DNA of 64,000 bases from Rickettsiales bacterium. GTDB taxonomy: Bacteria; Pseudomonadota; Alphaproteobacteria; Rickettsiales; UBA8987. The stretch is taken from assembly GCA_020630095.1 (NCBI GenBank), contig JAHDCD010000002.1:173217-237216 (forward strand), given 5' to 3'. Numbering within the stretch: position 1 is the first letter of the stretch; the number at the start of each line of letters is the position of its first letter. A program made the position numbers and the translations under genes. Below, in pieces: positions 1 to 9,574 of this stretch. The notes under the pieces are model-generated. The model made no database searches. It worked only from the letters and a program-made list of their open reading frames with translations, and was not told the origin of the DNA.

Positions 1-198
1 ACTATCCAAAACGATAGCTCAGTATTTTTTCCAACGGGTTCAGAAATTGAATTTGTACAGTTCGATGTTAACCCAATCACCTTTGTAGAAGATGCTGGAG
101 TAACAATTTTATCTGAAGGTGGTGCACTTACCACTATTTCTCAAAATCAGCACGTTAAACTAACGAAACTTGAAGGAAATCTATGGCTAATGAAATAA
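1..198 (+). CDS. C-terminal end of an appendage/phage-tail-like protein (partial)
   Basis: Frame 1 is open from the window edge to a TAA at 196-198, giving the last 65 residues of a protein that starts outside the window. The tail is rich in beta-type alternation, with the pattern VNPITFVEDAGVTI, then LSEGG and VKLTKLEGNLWL. That resembles the terminal repeat of many phage or phage-derived fibre and collar proteins, which usually end in a Trp-containing strand. The family link is by pattern only. It could equally be a bacterial surface protein; only the fragment is visible. Confidence 0.5.
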   Translation, partial: TIQNDSSVFFPTGSEIEFVQFDVNPITFVEDAGVTILSEGGALTTISQNQHVKLTKLEGNLWLMK

Positions 199-208
199 AG
201 TTATATGT

Positions 209-604
209 TTAATTACTCCAAGGTCCAGCAGACAATATCCAATTGCCAATCTCAGATGGGCTTTTAGATTCCAATTCTGGACGAGAAGCAAATATATATG
301 GAGTAGCTTGATTAAAAAACTGCACTTTTTTTTCCATTTTACTATTAAACTCTTCGGGAGGAATAATAATTAGCATATCATTATCTCTTCTTTTAAATTC
401 TATCTTGGAATCAAATAGAAAATCACAGAATGTATTAAATGTTAATCCAATAGCCTCTCTTCGCGGATGATGAGGCGTTACAGAAATACACGCGGAACCA
501 TTATGTACTACCTGAGTATCAAATCCGTGTTCTCTAGATAGAGAGCTTAGAATATCTTGCATAGTAACGGCCATAGCTACATTATACATATTTTTTATAC
601 TCAA
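209..604 (-). CDS. Hypothetical protein, 131 aa
   Basis: An intact small ORF convergent with the preceding fragment (10 nt between stops) and divergent from lysK. I recognise no family. It is soluble with no signal peptide or membrane segment. The middle holds a hydrophobic beta-like stretch (MLIIIPPEEF), and the C-terminus has SPSEIGNWILSAGPW. Base composition and codon use look like the neighbouring genes. Length and clean intergenic borders support a real gene, but function is unknown. Confidence 0.55.
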   Translation of the reverse strand: MSIKNMYNVAMAVTMQDILSSLSREHGFDTQVVHNGSACISVTPHHPRREAIGLTFNTFCDFLFDSKIEFKRRDNDMLIIIPPEEFNSKMEKKVQFFNQATPYIFASRPELESKSPSEIGNWILSAGPWSN

Positions 605-669
605 TCAAACTATATAAAAACAAAATCTCAAAACCTTGTAGTTAAGTAATAACATGGTATTTTCCTGCC

Positions 670-2202
670 ATGTTTGAAACTAATGAATATCTTTCTTCTA
701 ATGCGTGGGTTTTTCAAGAGGCTAAAAAGCTAAAGGCCAAGGTAGAAGGCTTAGGCAAGAAAGAGGTGATCTTTGAAACCGGTTATGGCCCTTCAGGCTT
801 GCCGCATATTGGCACATTCGCAGAAGTATTCCGTACCACATTAGTTCGCCAAGCATTTGAAAGAATATCTGATATTCCAACTAGACTTATTGCCTTCTCA
901 GATGATATGGACGGGTTACGCAAAGTGCCTGATAATCTACCTAATCAAGAGATGATCGCTGAAAACTTAGGTAAGCCGTTAACTAATATTCCAGACCCTT
1001 TCGGTACGCATGATTCATTCGGTGCGCACATGAATAACCGCCTAAAAGAGTTCTTAGATTCTTACAGTTTTGAGTATGAATTTAAAAGCTCTACCGAATG
1101 CTACAAAAATGGTGAGTTCAACGATGCCTTACTTTCGGTATTAAAAAATTACGATAAAGTAATGGCAATTATTCTGCCAACTATCGGGCAGGAGCGTCAA
1201 GAAACTTACTCTCCATTCTTACCAATATCCCCTGAAACCGGTGTTGTTTTACAAGTTCCATGCGAAGTAGTTTCAGAAACGGAAATTAAATTCCAAGCAG
1301 AATCTGGTGAATATTATACAGTTCCAGTAACCGATGGTAATACTAAACTTCAATGGAAGCCGGACTGGGGTATGAGATGGGCGGCACTTGGCGTTGATTA
1401 TGAAATGCACGGTAAAGACCTTACACCATCAGCTGCACTTTCAGCGCAAATATGTAAGGCCATAGGCGGTAAAACCCCGCTAAATTATATTTATGAAATG
1501 TTCCTAGATGGCGAAGGGCAGAAGATTTCAAAATCTAAAGGTAATGGGCTATCTATCGAAGAATGGCTGAAATACGGCACTAAGGAGAGCTTGGGTAACT
1601 ACTTATTTGCTAACCCGCGCAAGGCGCGTAAATTATATTTCGCTGAAATTGCAAAGTCGGTAGATGAATATTTAACTCATGTTGAAAAATATGACTCACT
1701 AGAGAATGATAAAAAACTGCAAAGCCCAGCTTTCCATATTCATAATGGCAATATCCCTGTGGAGCGCGCGCAAGTTTCATATTCGCTACTAGTAAATCTA
1801 GCATCAGCTTGTAACCCAGAGCAGCCAGAGGTACTTTACGGCTTTATCGAGAAATATACAGGTGTTGAAGTTAATGATTCTACTAAGAAACTGGCAGAAT
1901 ACGCGCTTAATTACTATAATGATTTTGTTAAACCTCATAAGCAGTTCAAAACCCCTGATTCTAAGGAGAAATCAGCTATTCTTGAACTTAAAACTTCCTT
2001 ACAAAACATAGCAGAAGATGCAGATATCCAAACGGAAGTATTCACTGTTGGTAAAAACAATGAATACGAAAACTTGCGTGATTGGTTCAAATTATTATAC
2101 GAAGTTCTGCTAGGTCAAAGCCAAGGGCCAAGAATGGGTAGTTTCATCTCCCTTTTCGGCAAGGACAATATGATTAAACTTATTGAAGATAAAGTTGCTT
2201 GA
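670..2202 (+). CDS. lysK: Class I lysine--tRNA ligase
   Basis: Charges tRNA-Lys with lysine in the cytoplasm. The 510-aa protein shows the class I synthetase signatures: a HIGH-type motif (PHIGT, residues 45-49) in the N-terminal Rossmann fold and a KMSKS-type motif (KISKS, residues 285-289), followed by a helical anticodon-binding region. Class I LysRS replaces the usual class II enzyme in archaea, spirochaetes and many alphaproteobacteria including Rickettsiales, so it is a useful lineage marker. The ATG at 670 sits just upstream of the conserved N-terminal region; no strong Shine-Dalgarno is visible. sdhA follows 36 nt downstream on the same strand. Confidence 0.95.
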   Translation: MFETNEYLSSNAWVFQEAKKLKAKVEGLGKKEVIFETGYGPSGLPHIGTFAEVFRTTLVRQAFERISDIPTRLIAFSDDMDGLRKVPDNLPNQEMIAENLGKPLTNIPDPFGTHDSFGAHMNNRLKEFLDSYSFEYEFKSSTECYKNGEFNDALLSVLKNYDKVMAIILPTIGQERQETYSPFLPISPETGVVLQVPCEVVSETEIKFQAESGEYYTVPVTDGNTKLQWKPDWGMRWAALGVDYEMHGKDLTPSAALSAQICKAIGGKTPLNYIYEMFLDGEGQKISKSKGNGLSIEEWLKYGTKESLGNYLFANPRKARKLYFAEIAKSVDEYLTHVEKYDSLENDKKLQSPAFHIHNGNIPVERAQVSYSLLVNLASACNPEQPEVLYGFIEKYTGVEVNDSTKKLAEYALNYYNDFVKPHKQFKTPDSKEKSAILELKTSLQNIAEDADIQTEVFTVGKNNEYENLRDWFKLLYEVLLGQSQGPRMGSFISLFGKDNMIKLIEDKVA

Positions 2203-2238
2203 TAAAGAATTAAGCACAAACTATAAAAGCAAGCAATT

Positions 2239-4023
2239 ATGGCAGGAAAAGCATACGAAATTATTGATCACGAATACGACGTTGTAGTAGTTGGCGCGGG
2301 TGGCGCTGGCTTACGTGCAACGCTTGGCATGGTAGAGAAGGGCTTAAAAACGGCTTGTATCTCAAAAGTATTCCCAACGCGCTCGCACACTGTAGCAGCT
2401 CAAGGCGGAATATCTGCTGCACTTGGTAACATGAGCGAAGACGATTGGCGCTGGCACATGTACGATACTGTAAAAGGTTCGGACTGGTTAGGCGACCAAG
2501 ACGCAATTGAATATATGTGTAAAAACGCACCGCAAGCTGTAATTGAGCTTGAGCATTATGGTGTGCCATTCTCGCGTACTGAAGAAGGTAAAATTTACCA
2601 GCGCCCATTCGGCGGCATGACAACGCAATACGGCGAAGGCCCATCAGCGGTTAGAACTTGCGCCGCAGCAGACAGAACAGGTCACTCAATTTTACACACG
2701 CTTTATCAGCAATCATTAAAGCATAAGGCGGAATTCTTTATCGAATATTTCGTAATCGATTTATTAATAGAAGATGGCCAATGCTACGGCTGTGTAGCAA
2801 TTAACATGGATGACGGCTCAATCCACCGCTTCCGCGGTCACGAAACTGTGTTAGCTACAGGCGGTTACGGTAGAGCTTACTTCTCATGCACATCTGCCCA
2901 TACTTGTACCGGCGATGGCGGCGGTATGGTTGCTCGTGCTGGCTTACCATTACAGGATATGGAGTTCGTACAATTCCACCCAACAGGCGTATATGGCTCA
3001 GGCTGTTTAATAACCGAAGGCGCACGCGGTGAAGGCGGTATTTTAAGAAATTCAGAGGGCGAACGCTTCATGGAACGTTATGCCCCTAACGCTAAGGATT
3101 TAGCATCGCGCGACGTTGTTTCACGTTCAATGACTATTGAAATTAATGAAGGTCGTGGCGTAGGTAAAGGCGGCGATCATATATTCTTGCACCTAGACCA
3201 TCTAGACCCCGCAATTATTAATAAGCGCTTACCAGGTATTGCTGAAACAGCAAAAGTATTCGCTGGTGTTGATGTTACTAAAGACCCTATCCCTGTTATT
3301 CCAACGGTTCACTATAACATGGGTGGCGTACCGACTAACCTAAATTGCGAAGTATTATCAGACGGTAAAGAAACCGTTCTTGAAGGCTTAATGGCTATCG
3401 GCGAAGCTGGTTGTATTTCAGTACATGGCGCTAACCGCCTGGGCTCAAACTCATTGTTAGACCTTGTAGTATTTGGCCGCGCAGCAGCTATTAGAGCCGC
3501 TGAGAAAATTAAAGCCGGTAAGGCTCACAAGAAAATCAAAGCTGGCACAACTAATTTCGCACTAGATAGATTCGATAAGATTCGCTTCAACAAGGGTGAC
3601 CAGTCAGTTGCTGAACTTCGTGATAATATGCAAGCGACAATGCAAAAACATTCTGCTGTATTCCGCGATGAAGCTTCAATGTCCGAAGGCGCAGCAAAAA
3701 TGGCTGATATTTATGCTGTTAAGGACAATATTGAAATTAAGGATAAAGGCTTAATCTGGAACACAGATTTAATTGAAGCGCTAGAGCTTGAGAATTTACT
3801 TCCACAAGCAGTTGCAACAGTTGAATCAGGTCTTAATCGTAAAGAATCGCGCGGCGCACACGCTCGTGATGATTTACAAGACAGAGATGATAAAAACTGG
3901 ATGAAGCACACAATGTGTACTGTTGATGCTAAAGGTAAAACAAACATCACTTATCGCGAAGTGCACCAAGATACTTTAACTGACGAAGTTAAAGCCATCC
4001 CACCTAAGAAACGCGTGTATTAA
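2239..4023 (+). CDS. sdhA: Succinate dehydrogenase flavoprotein subunit
   Basis: Catalytic subunit of respiratory complex II, oxidising succinate to fumarate at the inner face of the membrane. The 594-aa protein has the N-terminal FAD-binding motif (VVGAGGAGL, from about residue 17), the histidine that carries covalent FAD (His50 in [10 protein letters not shown]), the substrate-site segment [10 protein letters not shown] and the [19 protein letters not shown] block near the flavin. Length is normal. sdhB, sdhC and sdhD are not adjacent, so the complex must be completed from elsewhere; scattered sdh genes are known in Rickettsiales. A palindromic repeat separates it from purQ. Confidence 0.97.
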   Translation: MAGKAYEIIDHEYDVVVVGAGGAGLRATLGMVEKGLKTACISKVFPTRSHTVAAQGGISAALGNMSEDDWRWHMYDTVKGSDWLGDQDAIEYMCKNAPQAVIELEHYGVPFSRTEEGKIYQRPFGGMTTQYGEGPSAVRTCAAADRTGHSILHTLYQQSLKHKAEFFIEYFVIDLLIEDGQCYGCVAINMDDGSIHRFRGHETVLATGGYGRAYFSCTSAHTCTGDGGGMVARAGLPLQDMEFVQFHPTGVYGSGCLITEGARGEGGILRNSEGERFMERYAPNAKDLASRDVVSRSMTIEINEGRGVGKGGDHIFLHLDHLDPAIINKRLPGIAETAKVFAGVDVTKDPIPVIPTVHYNMGGVPTNLNCEVLSDGKETVLEGLMAIGEAGCISVHGANRLGSNSLLDLVVFGRAAAIRAAEKIKAGKAHKKIKAGTTNFALDRFDKIRFNKGDQSVAELRDNMQATMQKHSAVFRDEASMSEGAAKMADIYAVKDNIEIKDKGLIWNTDLIEALELENLLPQAVATVESGLNRKESRGAHARDDLQDRDDKNWMKHTMCTVDAKGKTNITYREVHQDTLTDEVKAIPPKKRVY

Positions 4024-4032
4024 TTTATGAGG

Positions 4033-4103
4033 TGTCATCCCTGACTTGATCGGGGATCTCATATCGCGATCTGGGAAGAGATTCCCGCCTTCGCGGGAAT
4101 GAC
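4033..4103. repeat. Interspersed palindromic repeat between sdhA and purQ
   Basis: The gap carries GTCATCCCTGACTTGATCGG followed by a hairpin, ATTCCCGCcttcGCGGGAAT, then GAC. The same ATTCCCGC/GCGGGAAT hairpin recurs at 28633-28658 and, degenerate, near 61248. Such GTCATTCCCGC palindromes are common intergenic repeats in many proteobacteria. It may act as a transcript-stabilising or terminating hairpin, but no T-run follows. Confidence 0.75.
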
Positions 4104-4115
4104 AAAACTTTTATT

Positions 4116-4805
4116 ATGACAAAAAAGGCAAGTGTAATAGTATTCCCAGGTTCTAACTGCGACAGAGACATGAAAGTGGCTCTTGAACGCAACGGCTTTG
4201 ACGTTGAAATGGTATGGCACGATGATGGCGTATTGCCAGCATGCGACCTTGTTGCCGTTCCAGGTGGCTTTTCATATGGCGATTACTTACGTTGTGGCGC
4301 AATCTCAGCTAATTCAAAAATAATGGCTGAAATCAAGGCGCACGCAGAAAAAGGTAAATATGTTCTAGGCGTATGCAACGGCTTCCAAGTTCTAACTGAA
4401 GCTGGCCTGCTAGACGGCGTATTAATGCGCAACCGCGACCTTAAATTCATCTGTAAAGACGTTAACCTAAAAGTAGCTAACGACAGAACTGACTTTACTA
4501 AAAACTTCACTTCAAGCCAAATCATAAAAGTTCCAGTTGCACACCATGATGGTAATTATCAAATATCTGAAGACGGCTTAAAAGGTCTAGAAGATAACGA
4601 CCAAATCGCATTCCTATATGCAGATGCACGCGGTAATGTTGAAGATGCACAGAATATCAACGGCTCAGTAAAAAATATTGCAGGAGTATTCAATAAAAAT
4701 AAAAACGTGCTAGGCTTAATGCCTCACCCAGAGCGCGTATATGATTCTACAATCGGCAACGCCGGCAAAGACGGTAATATCTTATTCGAAAGCCTATTAG
4801 GATAA
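4116..4805 (+). CDS. purQ: Phosphoribosylformylglycinamidine synthase, glutaminase subunit
   Basis: Supplies ammonia from glutamine to PurL in step four of de novo purine synthesis. The 229-aa class I glutamine amidotransferase domain has the nucleophile Cys87 (LGVCNGFQ) and the partner residues His204 and Glu206 (MPHPERV), completing the triad. FPGSNCDRD near the N-terminus is diagnostic of PurQ. purS and purL are not adjacent, unlike the usual alphaproteobacterial purC-S-Q-L cluster; purC lies about 15 kb away. The 3' end overlaps the convergent downstream gene by 9 nt. Confidence 0.95.
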   Translation: MTKKASVIVFPGSNCDRDMKVALERNGFDVEMVWHDDGVLPACDLVAVPGGFSYGDYLRCGAISANSKIMAEIKAHAEKGKYVLGVCNGFQVLTEAGLLDGVLMRNRDLKFICKDVNLKVANDRTDFTKNFTSSQIIKVPVAHHDGNYQISEDGLKGLEDNDQIAFLYADARGNVEDAQNINGSVKNIAGVFNKNKNVLGLMPHPERVYDSTIGNAGKDGNILFESLLG

Positions 4806-6311
4806 TCCCCTGCCATCAAAAACTCTTTCAGAGGCGGCTATTTCTACATCGCCAATTACCGAGGTGTGGTCTAGCTTAAAATCGGATGTTGATTTTCTTT
4901 CATCAACATATTTTTCTAAGGTGTATTTCAGTTCATCAGCATCCATACCTTTCGGAGCGTGAGCTTTTCTACCAGCCTCAATAACCATATCGTAAGATTT
5001 AAGCATGAATTTATCAATAAACTTAAGCCAAGCGCGCTGTTCATTTGGTTCAACTGTTCCAGGGTGATGCCTAAATTCAATAGTTCCATGTTTATCTACA
5101 GCAAAAAGATTTATCCTTGCTCTCCTTCTGCCAGTATAACCATCCTTGTCTTTTTTGCCGCCTGGTTGGATAAGGTTTTTTAAAGCTTCTACGGATTTTG
5201 ATTCTAAGATTAATGGTTTTATCTCATCGGTTGTCTTATCAAAATCTTTAAAAGTAGATTTATAGCTAAAAGTTAATCTACTATTAGGGTCTATAAATCC
5301 CATATCATCTTCTAGTTCAATGTAATTTAGGATTGCTTGTTTTATAATTTCTAATCCAAGTTCTTCAGATATTATACCGCCATCAGAAAGCTCTTTTATT
5401 CCAACATGAGTGTGAAAGGCGCAGCTCTCATTTACTTCCATACCTTGCAGATATAACATTTCAGTAACTCTTCTAAAGTCTCTATCACCTTGATGATTAC
5501 CAACTATTCTTGATATAACTTCTTTTCCAGAAGTGGGTAAGTGTGGTTCTATAGTTTGATCTAAAGTTTTTTCCCAACCTTCTTCAGTGGCAAGCATTTT
5601 TCTTTCAGGTTTCCCTGCAAATAAATTAAGTACACCAAAGCTTTCATTTTCTACCCCAAAAGTAAAAGGTGATTCAAATTTAATTGGCTTAAAATCTACT
5701 TCAGATGAAAGTAAGCTTGCTAAGCGGTCAAAGCATATAAACCTTTCTTGAAGTTCAAGTAGTTTATTTTTAGATTCTGAAATATTTTCTGAGGATGAAT
5801 CTATATAATCTGCAATAATCTTGGCTTTATCTTTAACTTCTTCTTCAATACCCTCAAGCTCAAGGAAGGCCATTGCCTGATTATATGCATAATCATATTT
5901 ATCTTGATCCTCAGTAATATTGAAAATTAAAGGGGTGGTTTCTAATTTTTCTAACTTAATCTCTTTTCCATATAAAAATTGGGCTCTTTTTTCTGTGTAG
6001 TGCTCTTGTATATCATCGGAGGTATATGTAAAAATTAATGATGTTCTTTTTACAATATCTCTGGCAGTTTCTATATCCGAATATCTTGTTAAGGATTTTA
6101 GTGTACTTTCAAAGCCTTGATCAAAATTAATAAGATTAGCTTCAATAATATTTTTTACTAAATTAAATTCACCAGCGTTAATAAGTTTGTTTAAGTATCT
6201 GCTTAAAATCCTTACTTCATTGCCTGTAAAGTTAGCAGGCGGATTCATTAACTTGTCAGTAATTAAGCCACTTTCTGCTTCCTCATTAGGGTTATTTATT
6301 ATTGACCGCAC
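4797..6311 (-). CDS. Putative amidoligase (Amidoligase_2-type), 504 aa
   Basis: The C-terminal half (residues about 215-440) carries the pattern of the Amidoligase_2 family, relatives of gamma-glutamylcysteine and glutamine synthetases that form amide bonds using ATP. FGVENE (218-223) corresponds to the usual FGVEIE metal/ATP segment. NESCAFHTHVG (294-304), RARINL (397-402) and GTIEFRHHPGT (409-419) follow in family order. Residues 1-210 are an alpha-helical, charged extension with no recognised domain. In this family amidoligases often modify peptides or cell-wall material, but no partner gene is present, so the substrate is unknown. There is no signal peptide, so it is probably cytoplasmic. 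Confidence 0.75.
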   Translation of the reverse strand: MRSIINNPNEEAESGLITDKLMNPPANFTGNEVRILSRYLNKLINAGEFNLVKNIIEANLINFDQGFESTLKSLTRYSDIETARDIVKRTSLIFTYTSDDIQEHYTEKRAQFLYGKEIKLEKLETTPLIFNITEDQDKYDYAYNQAMAFLELEGIEEEVKDKAKIIADYIDSSSENISESKNKLLELQERFICFDRLASLLSSEVDFKPIKFESPFTFGVENESFGVLNLFAGKPERKMLATEEGWEKTLDQTIEPHLPTSGKEVISRIVGNHQGDRDFRRVTEMLYLQGMEVNESCAFHTHVGIKELSDGGIISEELGLEIIKQAILNYIELEDDMGFIDPNSRLTFSYKSTFKDFDKTTDEIKPLILESKSVEALKNLIQPGGKKDKDGYTGRRRARINLFAVDKHGTIEFRHHPGTVEPNEQRAWLKFIDKFMLKSYDMVIEAGRKAHAPKGMDADELKYTLEKYVDERKSTSDFKLDHTSVIGDVEIAASERVFDGRGLS

Positions 6312-6490
6312 ACGTTAAGTATAAAACAAGAGTATAAATAAAAGGTTAAGAGGATTTAATAACTCCCTTCCGCGCGGGGGTAACTATAGATACTATTGTA
6401 TCTATGAATGATTTTCAAAATAAGGGTAATTATATACAGAGTAAGAAGGCTAATATTTCTATAAAAATTTACAAAAATGGTTACAATCAG

Positions 6491-6551
6491 CTAAGCTCTC
6501 ACCTTAGGTGAGAGCTTAGCATTTGCAACGCACTTGTGCCGTAGCGAGCCA
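6491..6551. repeat. Perfect 13-bp hairpin plus a fragment of the structured repeat
   Basis: CTAAGCTCTCACC at 6491 pairs perfectly with GGTGAGAGCTTAG around a TTA loop. It is followed by GCACttGTGC and CGTAGCGAGC; the latter matches hairpin III of the structured element at 29997. This looks like a degenerate partial copy of that element, directly joined to the dispersed repeat at 6551. Confidence 0.6.
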
Positions 6552-6727
6552 AAAAACATCAAAAAATGCTCATTTTATTACGTTTTTTAACTGTTTTTTG
6601 ATGCTAAATATAGCGGATTAATCCTAAGCTATATTGAAATATAAGAGTTTATTGCGCTTAAGGTGCATAAAAATGATTTTTTCAGAAAAATGGGTTTTCG
6701 GGATTTTTCCAGAATATAGAAAAACCC
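6551..6727 (+). repeat. Dispersed ~175-bp repeat, copy A
   Basis: AT-rich block with landmarks AAAAATGCTCATTTT, CGGATTAATCCTAAG, TTGAAATATAAG and TTTTTCCAGAATATAGAAAA in that order. The same landmarks recur in the same order at 59801-59950 and inverted at 16757-16935. No ORF is conserved across copies, so it is a non-coding repeat rather than a gene fragment. Confidence 0.75.
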
Positions 6728-6755
6728 ACTTAAACCACTGATAAATATAAATAAA

Positions 6756-7052
6756 TTACTGAACGCAGTAAACTCTGTAACTTCTAGGAGTATAAATACC
6801 AAGGGTAAATATAGAAACTGCGATGTTCCCTGGTGATAATCTGCTCTCAACTGCCGCTACATTTTCTGAATTTCCACAAACTGCTTCAGCATCTACTTCG
6901 TCAGACTGGCCTAGTCCGCCAAAAAAGTAACCGCTTGAGTCTTGAACATATCGTGCGTTTGTTAATGTAGAATCATCTACAAACTGACTACGCTGCCTAG
7001 AGCATGAGCTTAAAATTAATGGAATAATTGCTAATATTAAAAATTTCTTCAT
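6756..7052 (-). CDS. Bor-like lipoprotein, copy 1 (98 aa)
   Basis: The N-terminus is a lipoprotein signal peptide with lipobox LSSC (Cys17), so the mature protein should be lipid-anchored on the envelope. The rest follows the lambda Bor/Iss family pattern: a GYFFGGLGQ segment, a central Cys (AVCGN), and the C-terminal LGIYTPRSYRVYC. Bor in E. coli raises serum resistance; whether that applies here is unknown. It is the distal gene of a tandem pair, 16 nt after a diverged second copy (7069-7362), suggesting local duplication and co-transcription. Confidence 0.75.
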   Translation of the reverse strand: MKKFLILAIIPLILSSCSRQRSQFVDDSTLTNARYVQDSSGYFFGGLGQSDEVDAEAVCGNSENVAAVESRLSPGNIAVSIFTLGIYTPRSYRVYCVQ

Positions 7053-7068
7053 ATATACCTACCTGTAT

Positions 7069-7362
7069 TTATTTGCAGTTTACCTCTACGCTTCTTGGGC
7101 TGTACACTCCGTATGTAAACGAGCTTAGAACAATATCTAATGGTTTTTGTTCATATGCAATTTTTACAACTTCATTGTGTCCGCCACATCTTTCATCAGA
7201 GCGTATAACTTTTGTTTGGCCTACACCATTCACAAAGAAATCCTGAGTTTCTTTAACATTAACTGTGCGATGCACTTGCGCGCCTTTTTTATCAATAATA
7301 AATTCTTGCCTCATGCAAGAAGTAAGCACAACTAAAGTAGATAAAATTATACAAATTCTCAT
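7069..7362 (-). CDS. Bor-like lipoprotein, copy 2 (97 aa)
   Basis: The proximal gene of the pair. It has a short signal peptide ending in lipobox LTSC (Cys16) and the same family layout as copy 1: DFFVNGVGQ, a central Cys (ERCGG), and YGVYSPRSVEVNC at the end. The two proteins are clearly related but diverged, so the duplication is not recent. No other phage genes are adjacent, although Bor genes often arrive as phage-carried extras. Confidence 0.75.
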   Translation of the reverse strand: MRICIILSTLVVLTSCMRQEFIIDKKGAQVHRTVNVKETQDFFVNGVGQTKVIRSDERCGGHNEVVKIAYEQKPLDIVLSSFTYGVYSPRSVEVNCK

Positions 7363-7856
7363 AACTTTTAGAATATGACACAGATAAGTTAAAATAAAGT
7401 TAATAAATTTATAAAAATTAACTTCCGGCGATTATATCAGATAGATATAAATAATCCTATAAAGAAAAAGTGGTGCTGCAAGAAAAGCAAGCTACTAGCT
7501 ATGTATCAAAATACGCTGTTAAGGGCTAAAATACTGGGAATTTTACCAAATTTACAGCGAAATGCTCTGATTTCAGCTATTTCAGCAATTTTTAATTAAG
7601 TCCTGAAGCCATTTACAAGGCACATTTCCCGCATTCCCTGTTAACATTTAAATAGCGAATTTATGTTCTCTGATATATAATGTGGAACAATAATTATAAG
7701 CTTAATAGAACAAACTAAAACCTAGTTCTCCATTACATGAAACATCATTATTGATGTAAATTAGCGTAATATCACTAAAATCTTTAATATTTAGAAATCA
7801 AGGTCGTTTGCTAACGTTTTAAAGGCAGTATTAACTTTTCAGGTCAGGCAAACTTA
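7363..7856. other. 494-bp intergenic stretch
   Basis: AT-rich spacer between the Bor-like pair and the oxidoreductase operon. I find no ORF of note, no tRNA and no strong hairpin. It must hold the Bor promoter (transcribed leftward) near its left end, but I cannot assign one confidently. Confidence 0.6.
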
Positions 7857-8636
7857 TTAGATATAATCCTTTATAAGTTCATTTAATGTTTCAATTATTT
7901 TTTGATTCTTAATATCATTTAGTGCATCAGGCTGTGGACTAGCGAAACGATTAGAATCATTGTCAAAATACTTACCAGAGGCATTTTCAAACTCGTCTGA
8001 AAGAGCAGCTCTAACTAAAATGTCAGCGCCAATTGAAAGGCTACTGCCTTCAACACCAAAGCCTTCCTTAACCATTTTGGATGCTAAAAGTGAACCTGGA
8101 TTAACTGCGATAAATAAAGGTGATTCATATTCTTTAGCTAGAGCAAAACTCCACTGAGTAATTGCGAGCTTACTTTGCGCATAAGCTGACATATCATCAA
8201 AATTATTATACTCGCCTTTTAAGCCCTCAATTAACACTGGTGCTTGCGCCGCAGATGATAAATTAACCACTCTCTCTTTAACTTGCTTTAAGAGTTTTTT
8301 TGTGAGTAAATATGGTGCAATTGTGTTAACAACAAAACGTATATCAATACCATGTTTGGTCTGTGTATTTGAAGCTTTTAAAACTCCAGCATTATTTATT
8401 AAAACATCAATATCACCCTCAATGGAGTTAGCTAGCTTTACAACTTCATCAAGATCAGATAAATCTGCTATATGGCTCTCAACTTTTGTTACCTTTGATA
8501 ACTCTTCACTAACTTTATATAATTTGTTTTCACTTCTGCCATGAAGTAATAATTCATGCCCTTGCTCAGCTAATATTCTGGCAGTCTCTAAGCCAATGCC
8601 ATCAGTTACACCTGTAATTAAAATTCTTTTTTTCAT
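7857..8636 (-). CDS. Short-chain dehydrogenase/reductase
   Basis: A 259-aa NAD(P)-dependent oxidoreductase of the classical SDR fold. It shows the cofactor motif TGVTDGIG (8-15), NNAG (81-84), the catalytic serine region LSSAA (126-130) and YxxxK (Tyr152, Lys156). Substrate cannot be told from sequence. It is the last gene of a four-gene operon and overlaps the preceding monooxygenase-like gene by 4 nt (ATGA overlap), implying translational coupling and a role in the same process. Confidence 0.9.
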   Translation of the reverse strand: MKKRILITGVTDGIGLETARILAEQGHELLLHGRSENKLYKVSEELSKVTKVESHIADLSDLDEVVKLANSIEGDIDVLINNAGVLKASNTQTKHGIDIRFVVNTIAPYLLTKKLLKQVKERVVNLSSAAQAPVLIEGLKGEYNNFDDMSAYAQSKLAITQWSFALAKEYESPLFIAVNPGSLLASKMVKEGFGVEGSSLSIGADILVRAALSDEFENASGKYFDNDSNRFASPQPDALNDIKNQKIIETLNELIKDYI

Positions 8637-9565
8637 AGTAACTCCTTAGATATTTTCTCGAGGGCTTTCTCAATATTAGCTTTATTAAATCTTAAATTTA
8701 AAGCCACGTGGTTTACACCTATATTTTCCCTAGAATGTAAATATCTTTTTAAATAATTAATGCCCAATTTTAAACCTAAATGAATAGGCTTTGGTTTAAA
8801 ATTATCATCTTCGCTTAAATCAATATATAAAGGTTCAATAACTGGTTTTACAAAATCATTAAACTCGAAAGATTTTTGTCTATAGTTATTTATAATAGAC
8901 TTCTGAATTAAGCCATTCCTTGGATATAAAATCCAACCATTACCATTCTGCGCTATCCAGTCATCCGATTGCCTTGAGCTTCCAGTAATTAACATTGGCA
9001 AATCACTTTCCATCTTAGGTAACATATCCATGTTTGCGCTTATTTTTCCAAACTTATTATCAAGCTTTGGAAAAGGCTCATTAACAGCTCTAATATATTC
9101 ATATGACTCTCTAAAACTCTCACCACGCTCATTATAATTAATATTTAACGCTGGATACTCCTCTGGCCTATCCCCTGAAGCAACGCCTAAAAGAAGACGT
9201 TCGTTAGATAATTTTTGAATAGTAGCAACAGATTTTGCCACATGCGCAGGATGCCTAAGCGGAAGAATTAAACTTGCAACCCCAAGAGAAATCTTCGATG
9301 TAGAAGCTGCTAAGTAACCCAAGTAAACTAATGGGTCAAATGTTTGCCCAGCATCACCAAATTGCGGCACGTTAAATGGCACATCGCGCAGCCAAAGAGC
9401 TTTAAAACCAAGCTCTTCTGCTAGCTTAACTCGCTCAATATGCTTCTCCATTTTTGGTACATTTGAGCTATCATAATTTTCAATTGGCACAACCAAGCCC
9501 AGGCTCAACTTACCATATTTAAAAGTTGAGTCATAAGCTTGGTTTATGCTTTGAAACTTTGCCAT
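8633..9565 (-). CDS. Luciferase-like (LLM) flavin-dependent oxidoreductase
   Basis: A 310-aa member of the bacterial luciferase-like family, which uses FMN or F420 in a TIM barrel. Signs are LGLVVPIENY at the N-terminus, GFKALWLRDVPF, the ISLGVASLILPLRHP segment and LLLGVASGDRPEEYPALN. The set resembles the TIGR03571-type subgroup. Substrate is unknown. It starts 9 nt after the enoyl-CoA hydratase-like gene and overlaps the SDR, so the genes are co-transcribed. F420 is not expected in this lineage, so FMN is the likelier cofactor (inference). Confidence 0.85.
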   Translation of the reverse strand: MAKFQSINQAYDSTFKYGKLSLGLVVPIENYDSSNVPKMEKHIERVKLAEELGFKALWLRDVPFNVPQFGDAGQTFDPLVYLGYLAASTSKISLGVASLILPLRHPAHVAKSVATIQKLSNERLLLGVASGDRPEEYPALNINYNERGESFRESYEYIRAVNEPFPKLDNKFGKISANMDMLPKMESDLPMLITGSSRQSDDWIAQNGNGWILYPRNGLIQKSIINNYRQKSFEFNDFVKPVIEPLYIDLSEDDNFKPKPIHLGLKLGINYLKRYLHSRENIGVNHVALNLRFNKANIEKALEKISKELL

Positions 9566-9574
9566 TAATTAAAG

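Noticed and set aside
2261..2644. 127-codon minus-strand frame inside sdhA
   Set aside because: Fully antisense to a certain sdhA, with no family pattern and no ribosome site; a shadow frame.
6629..6850. 73-codon minus-strand frame over the dispersed repeat and bor copy 1
   Set aside because: Overlaps a lipoprotein gene in another frame and is not conserved in the other repeat copies.
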